A stretch of 64,000 bases of DNA, from positions 1-64,000 of the forward strand of contig NZ_AUKX01000031.1 in assembly GCF_000424985.1 (NCBI RefSeq). The letters are read 5' to 3'. Position 1 is the stretch's first letter. Each line of letters opens with the position of its first letter. This DNA comes from Arenibacter latericius DSM 15913 (GTDB lineage: Bacteria > Bacteroidota > Bacteroidia > Flavobacteriales > Flavobacteriaceae). This document shows positions 16,645 through 26,669 of the stretch, in pieces. Position numbers and translations under genes: made by a program. Under the pieces are notes generated by a model. That model saw only the letters and a list, made by a program, of their open reading frames with translations, did not search any database and was not told the origin of the DNA.

Positions 16645-18477
16645 CTATAATCTAGTGGTTAAAATGGTAACCCCTTTAGAAGAAAGCCTGATATTATCTT
16701 TCCAAATAAGTGTGGTATTAGATATTATATTTTTCATGGTTATTCCTGTCAATCCAATTTCGGAGAATGGTGTTAGGTTTAGGGAATAAGGCTTTTTGTT
16801 TTTATTGATAATAATAGCCACTATTTCATCTTCAATACTTCGGAATAATACATAAACTCCGTTAAAAGGCACAAAATGGATGGTTTTTCCCTCGTGGATA
16901 GCTTTGCTGCTTTTTCTATAATTTAAAACCCGTTTTATAAAATTCTGCATATCCTTTTGGTCTTGTGTTAAGTTTGCCCCAGTAAAGGCATTTACAGAAT
17001 CCCCTTTCCATCCTCCAGGAAAATCAGACCTAATTAAGCCGTGATCGCCGGGTTTTTCGGAATTATGCATTAAAACCTCTGTCCCATAATATAATTGAGG
17101 GGTTCGAGGTAATAGTAATAAATAACCCACAGCCATTTGTGTGTCTACTAAGTTTTTATTTAATAGCGTAAATACACGATCCATATCATGATTATCTAAA
17201 AACGCCATTAAATCTTTAGGTGAAGCATAAGCAAAATCATTAGCTAGGCCCTCATACATTTTTATTAATCCAGTATCCCAATTCTCTTCTTCTTTTAAAG
17301 CTTCAGTAATAATATTCTGCATGGAGAAATCCATGGTAGATTTTAAATTAGATTTGTAACCATCTCTATTTTGATTACCATCTTGCCAATAGGAGATTAA
17401 AAGTGGATTATAACTCCATTCCTCACCAACGATACTAAAGTTAGGATACTCGTTCATAATAGCTCCCGCCCATTGGGCCATAAAGTCCTTGTCCGAATAA
17501 GAATAGGTGTCTTGGCGTATTCCTCCCAACCCCAAAGTCTCTATCCACCAAATACTATTTTGAATGAGGTATTTAGCCATAAACGGATTTCGCTGATTTA
17601 AGTCGGGCATAGCATATACAAACCATCCATCGGTCATTTCTTTCTTGTCCTTTTCCGAGGCATAGGGATCTTGATTGGAAGTTCTTCTATGATTGGTGAT
17701 AGGAATAGGCTTTTTTTGCTCAAAATTCTCCTGATAATTTATCCAGTCCTTAAAAGGAAGGTCTCTCATCCACCAATGTCTTAATCCACAGTGATTGGCC
17801 ACTTGGTCCATAATCACTTTAATATAGCGTTCTTTTGCCTTATCTACCAGTTCCTTATAATCTGATAATGTTCCAAAACGTGGATACACTTGGTAGAAGT
17901 CTGTTATAGCATAGCCGTGATAGGACTCCTGTTCCATATCGTTAATTAATACGGGGGTAGGCCAAATGGTTGTAAATCCCATATCATCTATATAGTCCAA
18001 GTGTTTGGTTATCCCTTTAATATCACCGCCATGACGTGCATAGTCATTATTGCGGTCTATGGTAGTATCTATTAGGTGAGAGCCTGTATTATTGATAGCT
18101 CCTGAATTTGCAAATCGATCAGGAGTGATTAAGTAAATAACATCAGAACTATTAAACCCTATATATTCTTCACCAGGTTTTACTCTTTCCTTTAATTCAT
18201 AGCGATATGTTTTTGTATCCCCATTTTTAAATTTAAATTCAATTTGGAAATGGCACGGGCCCATCGTATTAGATATTTTTAAGTCAATAAACAGGTAATT
18301 TGGACTACACCCCTCAGTGACCTTTTTAATTGAAATCCCTTTTTGGGAAATTTCAGGGACACTTTTTGCAATGTTGGCTGACCTCACCATTAATTGTAAA
18401 TCAGTACTTTTAAAACCTATCCACCAATTGGGAGGTTCTACACGTACCGATTCATTTTCTACTGCTATGCTATCCAT
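16645..18477 (-). CDS. GH13 maltodextrin hydrolase (cyclomaltodextrinase/neopullulanase type), apparently cytoplasmic
   Basis: A 610-residue alpha-amylase family enzyme. N-terminal beta domain ~10-100 (VEPPNWWIGFKSTDLQLM), (beta/alpha)8 barrel ~115-510, and a C-terminal beta domain to the end. Catalytic residues are visible: nucleophile Asp323 in GGIRQDTYS, acid Glu352 in VGEEW, and Asp431 in FLDNHDMDR. Relatives in SusA-like systems carry a signal peptide before the PPNWW segment. Here it is replaced by a short hydrophilic MDSIAVENES, and an in-frame TGA four codons upstream excludes a longer leader. So I infer action in the cytoplasm on imported maltodextrins. The GH65 gene lies 91 bp upstream on the same strand, probably cotranscribed. 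Confidence 0.92.
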   Translation of the reverse strand: MDSIAVENESVRVEPPNWWIGFKSTDLQLMVRSANIAKSVPEISQKGISIKKVTEGCSPNYLFIDLKISNTMGPCHFQIEFKFKNGDTKTYRYELKERVKPGEEYIGFNSSDVIYLITPDRFANSGAINNTGSHLIDTTIDRNNDYARHGGDIKGITKHLDYIDDMGFTTIWPTPVLINDMEQESYHGYAITDFYQVYPRFGTLSDYKELVDKAKERYIKVIMDQVANHCGLRHWWMRDLPFKDWINYQENFEQKKPIPITNHRRTSNQDPYASEKDKKEMTDGWFVYAMPDLNQRNPFMAKYLIQNSIWWIETLGLGGIRQDTYSYSDKDFMAQWAGAIMNEYPNFSIVGEEWSYNPLLISYWQDGNQNRDGYKSNLKSTMDFSMQNIITEALKEEENWDTGLIKMYEGLANDFAYASPKDLMAFLDNHDMDRVFTLLNKNLVDTQMAVGYLLLLPRTPQLYYGTEVLMHNSEKPGDHGLIRSDFPGGWKGDSVNAFTGANLTQDQKDMQNFIKRVLNYRKSSKAIHEGKTIHFVPFNGVYVLFRSIEDEIVAIIINKNKKPYSLNLTPFSEIGLTGITMKNIISNTTLIWKDNIRLSSKGVTILTTRL

Positions 18478-18568
18478 AATTTCCCTTCAATTCTTTCTAA
18501 GCGATAAAAGATTGTAACCATTACTAGCTAGGTAATAATACTTCCCATATTACCATCCCTTTTAATTT

Positions 18569-20875
18569 TTATATAGTTGTTATATTGTTTTTAGTAATAG
18601 AGATTAATTTTCCGTTTACAGAAACCTGTAGTTCTTCTCCTTGCATTAAAGTGAACTGAGTTTCTTTTGGAGAAACTGTTACTTTAACGGTACGATTTCT
18701 AAAAATCACATTAAAGGAATAGGAGTCCCACTGCTTTGGAATCTTTGGTTGAAAGGTTAAGGTGTTATTAACAACCCTCATTCCACCAAAGCCTTCTACA
18801 ATGCTCATCCAGGTACCCGCCATGGAGGTGATATGTAAGCCTTCTTCTACTTCCTTGTTATAGTCGTCCAAATCTAATCTAGAGGTTCTTAAATAGAAGT
18901 TATAGGCCTGATCCATCCTATCCAATTTTGCGGCTAGGATACTATGAACGCATGGGGACAAGGAGCTCTCATGAACAGTGAAAGGTTCATAGAAATCAAA
19001 ATGACGCTCTAATTCTTCTCTGCTAAATTGGTTTTCAAAAAAGTAAAATCCCTGTAAGGTATCTGCTTGCTTTATATAAGGTGATCTTAGAATTCTATCC
19101 CAAGACCATTTCTGATTTATGGGGCGTTGTGATCTCTCTAAATTATCTACGGTAGTAAGCTCCTTATCCAAGAATCCATCTTGTTGTAAGAATACATTAT
19201 GCTCTTCTGAGAATGGGAAATAGAGATTGTTAGCTACTATTTTCCACTTTTCAATTTCTTTTGGATCAAGTGCCACCTTATTAATAACTCTTTTATAATC
19301 CTCACTATAGTTCGCTTGTATTTTATCTAAGGTTTCCATAGTGAAATTAAGGCACCATTGAGCAATATAATTGGTGTACCAGTTATTATTAATGTTATTC
19401 TCATATTCATTAGGACCTGTTACCCCGAGAATAACGTATTTGTTCTTATGTGTGGAGAAGGTAGCTCTTTGTTCCCAAAATCGAGCAATAGCGATTAACA
19501 CCTCTAGGCCTTTCTCTGGAATATAGGAATAGTCACCCGTATAGCGATAATAGTTATAAATCGCGAAGGCTATAGCTCCATTTCTATGTATCTCCTCAAA
19601 GGTAATCTCCCATTCATTATGACACTCTTCTCCGTTCATGGTTACCATAGGGTATAGAGCAGCACCACCGGTAAAGCCTAGTTTTTCTCCATTCTCAATG
19701 GCTTTTTCTAAGTGATTGTATCTGTATTCCAAAAGGTTTCTACCTACCTGTTGGTTTTTTGTAGCCATATAAAAGGGGAGACAATAAGCCTCAGTATCCC
19801 AATAAGTACTACCCCCATATTTCTCTCCAGTAAAGCCTTTAGGGCCAATATTTAGCCTAGAATCGGTGCCTAAATAGGTCTGATTCAATTGAAAAATATT
19901 GAAACGAATACCTTGTTGTGCTTTTACATCACCCTTAATGGTAATATCTGAGGTTTCCCATATTTGCGACCAAGCAATTCTCTGAGCTTCCAGAAAATTT
20001 TCGAATCCCATATCCATTGCTTTGAATAAAACTTTCTTTGCAGCAGGGATCAGATTATCCTTATCGTGATTTCTATCCGAAGTATATCCCCCATATTTAT
20101 GAATGGTGAAAATTTCGTTCTGTTTTATTTCTGCCGAATATTGGAAAGATATCTTTTTTTCTAATTTTGCAACAGTAGGACTTAGTTTAGTACCTGTACC
20201 ATTAATAAAGCATTGAGATTGCATAAAAGTACAGGTGTTAAAATTTGTTTTAAGGGTATGCGCCTCTATAAAAGCCATATCGTCTTCTTGGGTAATATTG
20301 GTTATTTCCCAAAATTTATCGTCCCAATTGCTATCTTCATTAGTAATTCCCGCATCCAAATAAGGGCTATAAGTAATTTTAGCGTTCCCAGATAGGAGAG
20401 TTATATTATAGGAAATAGCCCCAACCTCATCCAAGGTTAAGCTTAAAAATCGTTTCGTTTCTACTTTTACAGTAGTTTCATTCTTCAAGGTTGCGGTAAA
20501 ACTTCTAGACAGCCAACCTTCTTTCATGTTTAGCTCTCGTTTAAAATCGGATACCGATTTACAGCTGTATAAATCTAAGGCTTCGCCATCTATGGTAATA
20601 TGGATACCAATCCAATTTGGAGCATTTAAGACCTTTGCAAAATATTCTGGATATCCTTTTTTCCACCAACCAACTTTAGTTTTATCGGGGTAGTAGACGC
20701 CTGCAATATAACTCCCCTGAAAAGTTGGTCCAGAATATTGTTCTTCAAAATTGGCCCTTTGTCCCATAGCACCATTACCTATACTAAATAGACTCTCTGA
20801 GGATTTAACCATTTCTGGATTAAATCCCTCTTCTATAATGGACCATTCATTTGGCGTAATATAATCTTGATTCAT
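18569..20875 (-). CDS. GH65 maltose phosphorylase-like enzyme
   Basis: A 768-residue glycoside hydrolase family 65 protein, normal length. It has an N-terminal beta-sandwich (~10-270), a helical linker, the (alpha/alpha)6 barrel (~320-690), and a small C-terminal sheet. The catalytic region ECHNEWEITFEEIHRNGA, with the general-acid Glu in the HNEWEI segment at about 421-423, matches disaccharide phosphorylases. Residues for phosphate binding cannot be told from pattern alone, so kojibiose or trehalose phosphorylase are alternatives. Together with the GH13 enzyme it would convert maltodextrins into glucose and beta-glucose 1-phosphate. The beta-phosphoglucomutase and sugar importer that usually accompany it are not in this window. 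Confidence 0.88.
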   Translation of the reverse strand: MNQDYITPNEWSIIEEGFNPEMVKSSESLFSIGNGAMGQRANFEEQYSGPTFQGSYIAGVYYPDKTKVGWWKKGYPEYFAKVLNAPNWIGIHITIDGEALDLYSCKSVSDFKRELNMKEGWLSRSFTATLKNETTVKVETKRFLSLTLDEVGAISYNITLLSGNAKITYSPYLDAGITNEDSNWDDKFWEITNITQEDDMAFIEAHTLKTNFNTCTFMQSQCFINGTGTKLSPTVAKLEKKISFQYSAEIKQNEIFTIHKYGGYTSDRNHDKDNLIPAAKKVLFKAMDMGFENFLEAQRIAWSQIWETSDITIKGDVKAQQGIRFNIFQLNQTYLGTDSRLNIGPKGFTGEKYGGSTYWDTEAYCLPFYMATKNQQVGRNLLEYRYNHLEKAIENGEKLGFTGGAALYPMVTMNGEECHNEWEITFEEIHRNGAIAFAIYNYYRYTGDYSYIPEKGLEVLIAIARFWEQRATFSTHKNKYVILGVTGPNEYENNINNNWYTNYIAQWCLNFTMETLDKIQANYSEDYKRVINKVALDPKEIEKWKIVANNLYFPFSEEHNVFLQQDGFLDKELTTVDNLERSQRPINQKWSWDRILRSPYIKQADTLQGFYFFENQFSREELERHFDFYEPFTVHESSLSPCVHSILAAKLDRMDQAYNFYLRTSRLDLDDYNKEVEEGLHITSMAGTWMSIVEGFGGMRVVNNTLTFQPKIPKQWDSYSFNVIFRNRTVKVTVSPKETQFTLMQGEELQVSVNGKLISITKNNITTI

Positions 20876-21285
20876 AGTTAATGTTGTATAAAAATTGAAA
20901 CTGGAAAATTGGGTGTGATTACATACAATATACTGTCAAAAACACCTACATAAGTTAATTAAGAAACTGTAGCATTTATATGTAATCAATATATTCAACA
21001 TGTTTTTCTATAGGGTTGAAAGAATTATTAACCGCTTTTTCCCAAAAAAGATGAATATAAAATTTTTTCCTCTTAAAACTGCATTTATTTAAGTTAAGGC
21101 ACTATATGCGTTATAAAAGTGGAGTGATTATTATCGGGTCATTGGTCCTAAACTATAGTAAGATTAACAAATAAATTGATTTTAGTGAGAATATTCTTCT
21201 GATATTCAATGCTTTTAAAAATAATTATTGTGTATTTTTACTAACAACAATCACCCCCACCTAACATTATAATTAAATTTCAACA
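20876..21285. other. intergenic control region with distant inverted repeat
   Basis: Divergent gap between the GH65 gene and a response regulator gene. A perfect 9-bp pair TGATTACAT (20916-20924) and ATGTAATCA (20980-20988) face each other 64 bp apart, upstream of GH65; these could be half-sites for a regulator of the glycoside genes. A weak -7-like TATTTTTA lies about 50 bp before the response regulator start. Nothing else is visible. Confidence 0.35.
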
Positions 21286-21699
21286 ATGATTCCACTGGTT
21301 TACATTATTGATGACGACTTGGTTTCTCAATTCGCAACTCAATACAGGATGAAACAGGCCATAGGTGAGTGTTCTCTAATTAGTTTTGATAGCGGCAAGG
21401 AGGGGTTAAAAGCTATTATAGACCAATTAACAGACGGTAAAAAGCTTCCAGATATATTGTTTTTAGATTTAGAAATGCCTGCTATGGATGGTTGGGGATT
21501 TCTAGAGGAATTCAGTAAACTCCATAATAACAACATACCCACAGATATCTATGTGCTATCTTCATTTGGGGATACAAAAGATCGCGATAAAGTAAAGGTT
21601 CATCCTTTAGTGAAAGGATATTTTAATAAGCCTCTTACGCTATTAGATGCTAAGACAATTATTCAAAATATAAACTCTGTAAAACTATCTTCTAAATAA
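21286..21699 (+). CDS. single-domain response regulator
   Basis: A 137-residue CheY-like receiver with no output domain. It has the acidic triad IIDDDLVSQ (Asp9-11), phospho-acceptor Asp61 in FLDLEMPAMDGWG, the Thr/Ser position at LSS, and Lys115 in YFNKPLT. It is monocistronic, with divergent GH65 genes on one side and a convergent acyl-CoA dehydrogenase on the other, so the partner kinase is not encoded nearby. Such stand-alone receivers in Bacteroidota are commonly paired with orphan multi-PAS kinases. The window's own kinase at 38916 has its own adjacent regulator. Confidence 0.92.
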   Translation: MIPLVYIIDDDLVSQFATQYRMKQAIGECSLISFDSGKEGLKAIIDQLTDGKKLPDILFLDLEMPAMDGWGFLEEFSKLHNNNIPTDIYVLSSFGDTKDRDKVKVHPLVKGYFNKPLTLLDAKTIIQNINSVKLSSK

Positions 21700-21748
21700 A
21701 GTCTAATAACGTTTCTCTTTATTTTATTAAGTTCTTTTAAAAAAAACA

Positions 21749-21779
21749 CCTCTATTCCTTAAGATATAGGAAATAGAGG
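21749..21779 (-). terminator. terminator of the acyl-CoA dehydrogenase gene
   Basis: A stem CCTCTATTCC / GGAAATAGAGG with one bulged base. Read on the minus strand it is followed by GTTTTTTTT, a classical rho-independent terminator for the gene ending at 21831. It could also stop the plus-strand response regulator transcript. Confidence 0.8.
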
Positions 21780-21830
21780 CGCCTTAATTACTCCGAACAC
21801 AAAAGTGTTATATTAGAACCTTACTTTATT

Positions 21831-23321
21831 TTAAACAAAATCATACCAATGGCTATTCTCTTGGTAATCAGCAATCTGAATTACTGTGCTGTTACTATTA
21901 AAAGAATTGATCAAGGATGAGACATCAGCTTTTACAACCTCTATACAGTTAGCAACCAAATCTTTTCTAAATCCTTTTTCTTCCATTTCTAACACAAAAT
22001 TCAAAGAAATAATTCTAGAAAATATTTTCCCCAGATCAACTAATTTCCTTTGCTTTAATCCTGGAGTGATAGAAAAGTCTAATTCATTTTTAAAATAGGA
22101 ATGAGAACGGTCTGTTAAGTTAAATTCTTTTAAAAAGGCATATACGTTATAGTCGTTTTTGCGCTTCATCTGCTTAACAATTATTTCTGCAATCTGCGTG
22201 TACAGCATTTCATTAGATCCTTCAAATATCTGAAACGCCCTACTATCCATTATTCCCCTGCCTGCAATATTTTCCATTTTAAAGCCGGTGGAACCGTATA
22301 ATTGCGTTGCTGTTTGTGCCGCATCTTGCATTAGATCCGTTATATAGGCCTTCATAGAATTAGCTTCTACACCTGCATCGGCAAGATTATTTTCTATACC
22401 ACTATTTGTGCTGCTTCTAAAACACATAGCAGAAGCGATCGTAAAAGCAGATTGGACTTCTGCAATTTGTGATTGAACCATATCTAGTTCAATCAATTTG
22501 CTATTTCCAACAACTCTTTCTTCGCAATGTCGTAAACATTCGTCTAGCATCCGCTTGATAAAACCAAGTGCCATTCCTGGAAACTGCATTCTACTTCTAT
22601 GAAGTATATCTAGCATCATCTTCACCCCAGAAGAGGTAGGCTCTAGTTTATATTGGGAAGGAACGGTGATGTCTACCTTATTCTTCCCATAAGGAATCAT
22701 ATATAGCCCTAGGTTATTGTAATACTCTTCTACCACAATTTGTTGGTTAGGCTGAGTAACATCGCAGATAAAAAAATCAATATCTCTATTTAGGTTCCCC
22801 TTAGCATTTTTTTCACGGGAGGCAATTAACCAATAATCGGCCATTCCTGTTAAACCTTGCCAATGCTTGGTTCCTTTAACCTTATAGCTGTCACCTACTT
22901 TTTCATTATAAGTTTCCATGCCTAAGGCATTACTTCCATAATCGGGCTCGGTAATCATTAGTCCGCCCATATTTTGCTTCTTTAAAAGATGATCAAAAAT
23001 GCTTGCTTTAACATTTTCATTGGCATATTTGGCAACAGGCTCTAAGAATAAGGCAATGTTGATACCAAAAGTTAGGGAAAGGGAAAGCGATTCGTAGGAA
23101 GCGGCAGATAAGATGCCCAAACACTCCTTAACCTTTAACCCTCGGCCTCCAAATTTCTCAGGAATAGCCACAGATAAAGGGGATTTCTCCATAATTTCTC
23201 GGAGTGCAACAGGCGGTATACCTCGTTCTTTGCTAAATTGCTCAATGTTATATCTTTCGTGAAAAACGCTTTTTAAAACTTTTTCGAACTCCTTAATATA
23301 CTCGGGAAAACTTTTATTCAT
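21831..23321 (-). CDS. acyl-CoA dehydrogenase family protein
   Basis: A 496-residue flavoprotein of the acyl-CoA dehydrogenase family. It has the N-terminal helical domain (~1-115), the middle beta domain opening at LMITEPDYGSNALGMET and KVKGTKHWQGLTG (about 125-165), and the C-terminal helical domain with AAQTATQLYGSTGFK and GRGIMDSRAFQIFEGSNEMLY, where family members bind FAD and hold the catalytic Glu (EGSNE). About 100 extra residues at the C-terminus exceed the usual ~385, as in some Bacteroidota relatives. It oxidises an acyl-CoA, but the chain length is not predictable. It is a single gene with no beta-oxidation neighbours here. Confidence 0.88.
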   Translation of the reverse strand: MNKSFPEYIKEFEKVLKSVFHERYNIEQFSKERGIPPVALREIMEKSPLSVAIPEKFGGRGLKVKECLGILSAASYESLSLSLTFGINIALFLEPVAKYANENVKASIFDHLLKKQNMGGLMITEPDYGSNALGMETYNEKVGDSYKVKGTKHWQGLTGMADYWLIASREKNAKGNLNRDIDFFICDVTQPNQQIVVEEYYNNLGLYMIPYGKNKVDITVPSQYKLEPTSSGVKMMLDILHRSRMQFPGMALGFIKRMLDECLRHCEERVVGNSKLIELDMVQSQIAEVQSAFTIASAMCFRSSTNSGIENNLADAGVEANSMKAYITDLMQDAAQTATQLYGSTGFKMENIAGRGIMDSRAFQIFEGSNEMLYTQIAEIIVKQMKRKNDYNVYAFLKEFNLTDRSHSYFKNELDFSITPGLKQRKLVDLGKIFSRIISLNFVLEMEEKGFRKDLVANCIEVVKADVSSLINSFNSNSTVIQIADYQENSHWYDFV

Positions 23322-24281
23322 CCTATATTTTAATATTGATTAATTATCGTAGATTTAATTTTCGCACATTTTATTTAAATAATATACTACCTATAAAGAC
23401 CTTTTAATAAATTATTAGCCATCAATTAAATATCCGTACTCCAGTAGGAATTTAATCGTAAGCTAAATAGCATTATCTCTAAACTGTTCTTAACTTTTAA
23501 GGAACTAGAAAAAACACCTAATTTAAAATTGTTTTAGCCCTAAAATTCAAGGCTAAAAAAATAGACGTGCTCAATTTAACAAAATGTTCCTCAAATAAGC
23601 AAAACTAGGCTATACAAATCAAATTAATGCTGATTTTTATCAGTTTTAATTTCTTAGAATAAATCAAATTAAACAAGTTAAGCACAACCACCTTAAACTC
23701 CTTTAACCATATAGGAGGCAAAACTTGTATATGGATAGATCTCACTTATAACGGTAATGGGCAAGTTTAGAAGCCCAATTGTTTATCTTAAGTTATTATG
23801 GGTATGTTGTAAAATTAGCATTATTAATAGGAGTGTTGTAAATAATGTTTGTTATAAAATGCAAATCATTATATATTTATTAATACTTTTAAGATATTAA
23901 TAATATGGCGGAATTTATCAAAGATAATTTGCCAAAGGTTAGTGTGTATTGCAGATGGTTGAGAGTCATGTATTTAAGTGCTTTTCATTGTTAAATCGGA
24001 TGCTTTATATGAATAAATATCATAATATCTTGGTTCCAATAGCTTGCGATAACGGTTTTACACTTGCCATCAAAGTAGATGATTCCAATAAAGTATGAGC
24101 TAATTTCTTTAATTGGTTAGGTTAATTAGGAAGTAGGATTATTGAGTTATATCGGATTATAAATGAATTTTGTAATAAACACAAGATATACCTTACGCTA
24201 ACATTGCATTCATCAGCCTTATTATCAGTAGGTCTTTTAGATTTAATTAAAATAAGGCACCAATAAATAAATGTAAATGAT
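23322..24281. other. 960-bp AT-rich gap upstream of urease operon
   Basis: No gene of convincing quality. Two tiny ATG frames of 29 codons (23905 and 24009) are present; the latter begins NKYHNILVPI, reminiscent of a universal stress protein N-terminus but too short to claim. The urease promoter must lie near the right end, yet I see no exact TAnnTTTG there. The gap is unusually long for this dense window and may hold a decayed gene, regulatory sites for nickel or nitrogen control, or an unrecognised RNA. Confidence 0.4.
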
Positions 24282-24584
24282 ATGAAATTAACAGAAAGAG
24301 AGAAGGATAAGTTGCTTATTGTGGTTGTGGCCGATTTAGCACGTCGCAGAAGAGAAAGGGGGCTAAAATTAAATTATCCCGAAGCGGTTGCAATTATTAC
24401 TTATGAAATAATGGAAGGTGCTAGAGATGGTAAGACAGTTGCAGAATTAATGCATTACGGTACACAGATCTTAACTCGGGATGATGTTATGGAAGGCGTT
24501 CCGGAAATGTTAGATGTTATTCAATTAGAACCTACTTTTCCCGATGGCTCTAAATTAGTAACCGTACATCATCCTATTAGTTAA
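24282..24584 (+). CDS. ureA: urease gamma subunit
   Basis: A 100-residue UreA, full length. It shows the family pattern [38 protein letters not shown], the central [13 protein letters not shown] and the terminal EVQVEATFPDGTKLV-like [19 protein letters not shown]. Gamma, beta and alpha chains form the (alpha-beta-gamma)3 urease that hydrolyses urea to ammonia and carbamate in the cytoplasm. It is the first gene of the ureABCEFGD cluster, and the three structural genes are separate, unlike the fused forms of Helicobacter. ureB follows after 23 bp. Confidence 0.98.
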   Translation: MKLTEREKDKLLIVVVADLARRRRERGLKLNYPEAVAIITYEIMEGARDGKTVAELMHYGTQILTRDDVMEGVPEMLDVIQLEPTFPDGSKLVTVHHPIS

Positions 24585-24607
24585 TTTAAATATTAAAAAA
24601 CACGAGC

Positions 24608-24922
24608 ATGAAACCAGGAGAATATATTTTAAAAGACGAAGATATTTTATGTAATGAAGGATCAGAGGCAATAAGTCTAATGGTAACTAATAAAGGGGAT
24701 CGTCCAATTCAGGTGGGCTCTCATTATCATTTTTATGAGGTAAATAATGCTCTTGATTTTAACCGTGAAGAGGCATATGGAAAACGCTTAGATCTTCCTG
24801 CAGGTTCGTCTGTACGTTTTGAGCCTGGAGATAAGAAAGAAATTAATCTCATCGATTATAAAGGTAAAAGAGAGGTTTACGGTTTTCATAATAAGGTAGA
24901 CGGACCATTAACTAAAAAATAA
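24608..24922 (+). CDS. ureB: urease beta subunit
   Basis: A 104-residue UreB. The sequence begins [18 protein letters not shown] (the usual MIPGE start), then [43 protein letters not shown], and [21 protein letters not shown], all conserved. The beta chain packs around the alpha chain active site flap. It lies 5 bp before ureC, so translational coupling is probable. The Lys-Lys C-terminus is short as in most separate beta chains. Confidence 0.98.
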   Translation: MKPGEYILKDEDILCNEGSEAISLMVTNKGDRPIQVGSHYHFYEVNNALDFNREEAYGKRLDLPAGSSVRFEPGDKKEINLIDYKGKREVYGFHNKVDGPLTKK

Positions 24923-24927
24923 GGATT

Positions 24928-26646
24928 ATGAGTTTTAAAATGTCAAGGGAGCAATACTCCCAAATGTTCGGTCCAACTACTGGAGATTCAGTTCGCTTAG
25001 CCGATACCGATATATTTATACAAGTAGAAAAAGATTATACAACCTATGGCGACGAGGTTGTATTTGGAGGAGGAAAAGTAATTCGCGATGGAATGGGACA
25101 GGATTCTCAAATTACACGTGAAGGAAATCAAGACGTACCAGACACTGTGATAACCAATGCCTTAATTCTTGATTATACAGGGATTTATAAAGCGGATATC
25201 GCAATTCGTGATGGTAAAATTTCTGGAATAGGAAAAGCAGGGAATTCCAATATTCAAGATAATGTAACCATTCATATAGGAGCCTCTACAGATATAATCT
25301 CTGGCGAGGGTAAAATTATCACTGCTGGGGGAGTTGATACGCACGTGCATTTTATTAACCCCGAACAAATTGTGGTCGCATTAAATAATGGAACAACTAC
25401 GTTAATTGGAGGGGGAGCTGGCCCTACCGATGGATCTAGAGCGACAACTGCTACACCTGGAAAATGGCATATTCATACCATTTTAAAAGCTGTAGAAGAA
25501 CTGCCTATTAATATTGGACTAACCGGTAAAGGTCATGCTTCAACAATGGGCCCATTAGAAGAACAGATTCGTGCTGGAGCTATCGGATTAAAAGTGCATG
25601 AGGATTGGGGAGCAACACCTTCTGTTATAAATCAAGCTTTAAAATGCGCCGATAAATTTGATGTACAGGTTACCTTACATGCAGATACTTTAAATGAAAG
25701 TGGATTCTTTGAAGATACCATGAAAGCCGTTGATGGTCGTTTATTACATATGTACCATACTGAAGGAGCTGGAGGTGGTCATGCTCCAGATCTTATAAGA
25801 GCAGCTGGATACAACAATATTATACCAGCTTCTACCAATCCAACCTTACCTTATTCCTTAAATACGGTTGAAGAACATTTAGACATGGTGATGGTAGCCC
25901 ACAATTTAAATCCTTCTATTCCCGAGGACTTGGCTTTTGCAGACTCCCGGATTAGAGCAGAAACTATTGCTGCTGAAGATGTGCTACATGATATGGGGGT
26001 ATTTAGTATCGTTAGTTCCGATTCCCAAGCCATGGGTCGAGTTGGAGAACTTGCACTTAGAACTTGGCAGGTAGCTCACCATATGAAGAATCAACGTGGA
26101 TCTTTGAAAGGAGATAGTAAATACAACGATAATAACCGTGCAAAACGTTATGTAGCAAAATACACCATCAATCCTGCGATTGCACATGGTATAGGTGATT
26201 ATGTTGGTTCAGTAGAAGTAGGAAAATTGGCAGATCTTGTTATTTGGGACCCAAAATTCTTTGCCGCCAAACCAGAAATGATTTTGAAAAATGGCGAAAT
26301 AGTTAGAGCGCAAATGGGGGATGCCAATGCGGCCATTCCAACTCCACAACCTGTTCAACTCCGTGGCATGTTTGGTAGTCTAGGAAAAGCACGTTATCAA
26401 AGTTGTACCACCTTTGTTTCTCAAATAGCCTATGATAATGACATAAAAGGAGAACTCGGTCTAGAAAAACTAATATTACCAGTAAAGGGAATTAGAAAAC
26501 TTACCAAGCAAGACTTAAAGCTTAATTGTGAGACGCCTAATATAGAGGTAGATCCACAAACGTATCAAGTTAAAATAAACGGTGAAGTATTGTCTTGTGA
26601 CCCTGCTAAAAACCTTCCTTTAACTCAACGCTACTTCTTGTTTTAA
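24928..26646 (+). CDS. ureC: urease alpha (catalytic) subunit
   Basis: A 572-residue catalytic chain, full length. Nickel ligands are intact: His139 and His141 in GVDTHVHFI, the carbamylated Lys222 in GLKVHEDWG, then His251 and His277 at a constant offset of +5 from the Klebsiella numbering, and Asp365 in the SSDSQAMGR region. The flap segment [14 protein letters not shown] is present, followed by ASTNPTLPY. Each active site holds two Ni(II) ions bridged by the carbamate. Accessory genes ureEFGD follow directly, so the enzyme can be assembled from this operon alone if nickel is supplied. No sign of truncation. Confidence 0.99.
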   Translation: MSFKMSREQYSQMFGPTTGDSVRLADTDIFIQVEKDYTTYGDEVVFGGGKVIRDGMGQDSQITREGNQDVPDTVITNALILDYTGIYKADIAIRDGKISGIGKAGNSNIQDNVTIHIGASTDIISGEGKIITAGGVDTHVHFINPEQIVVALNNGTTTLIGGGAGPTDGSRATTATPGKWHIHTILKAVEELPINIGLTGKGHASTMGPLEEQIRAGAIGLKVHEDWGATPSVINQALKCADKFDVQVTLHADTLNESGFFEDTMKAVDGRLLHMYHTEGAGGGHAPDLIRAAGYNNIIPASTNPTLPYSLNTVEEHLDMVMVAHNLNPSIPEDLAFADSRIRAETIAAEDVLHDMGVFSIVSSDSQAMGRVGELALRTWQVAHHMKNQRGSLKGDSKYNDNNRAKRYVAKYTINPAIAHGIGDYVGSVEVGKLADLVIWDPKFFAAKPEMILKNGEIVRAQMGDANAAIPTPQPVQLRGMFGSLGKARYQSCTTFVSQIAYDNDIKGELGLEKLILPVKGIRKLTKQDLKLNCETPNIEVDPQTYQVKINGEVLSCDPAKNLPLTQRYFLF

Positions 26647-26669
26647 AATAGTGAAAAAAGATATTTAAT

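Noticed and set aside
24009-24098. 29-codon frame beginning NKYHNILVPI, like a universal stress protein start
   Set aside because: Far too short and not continued in other frames; resemblance is limited to a few residues.
24180-24281. nickel/cobalt riboswitch upstream of ureA
   Set aside because: The sequence is AT-rich with no conserved helices that I can recognise; no support.
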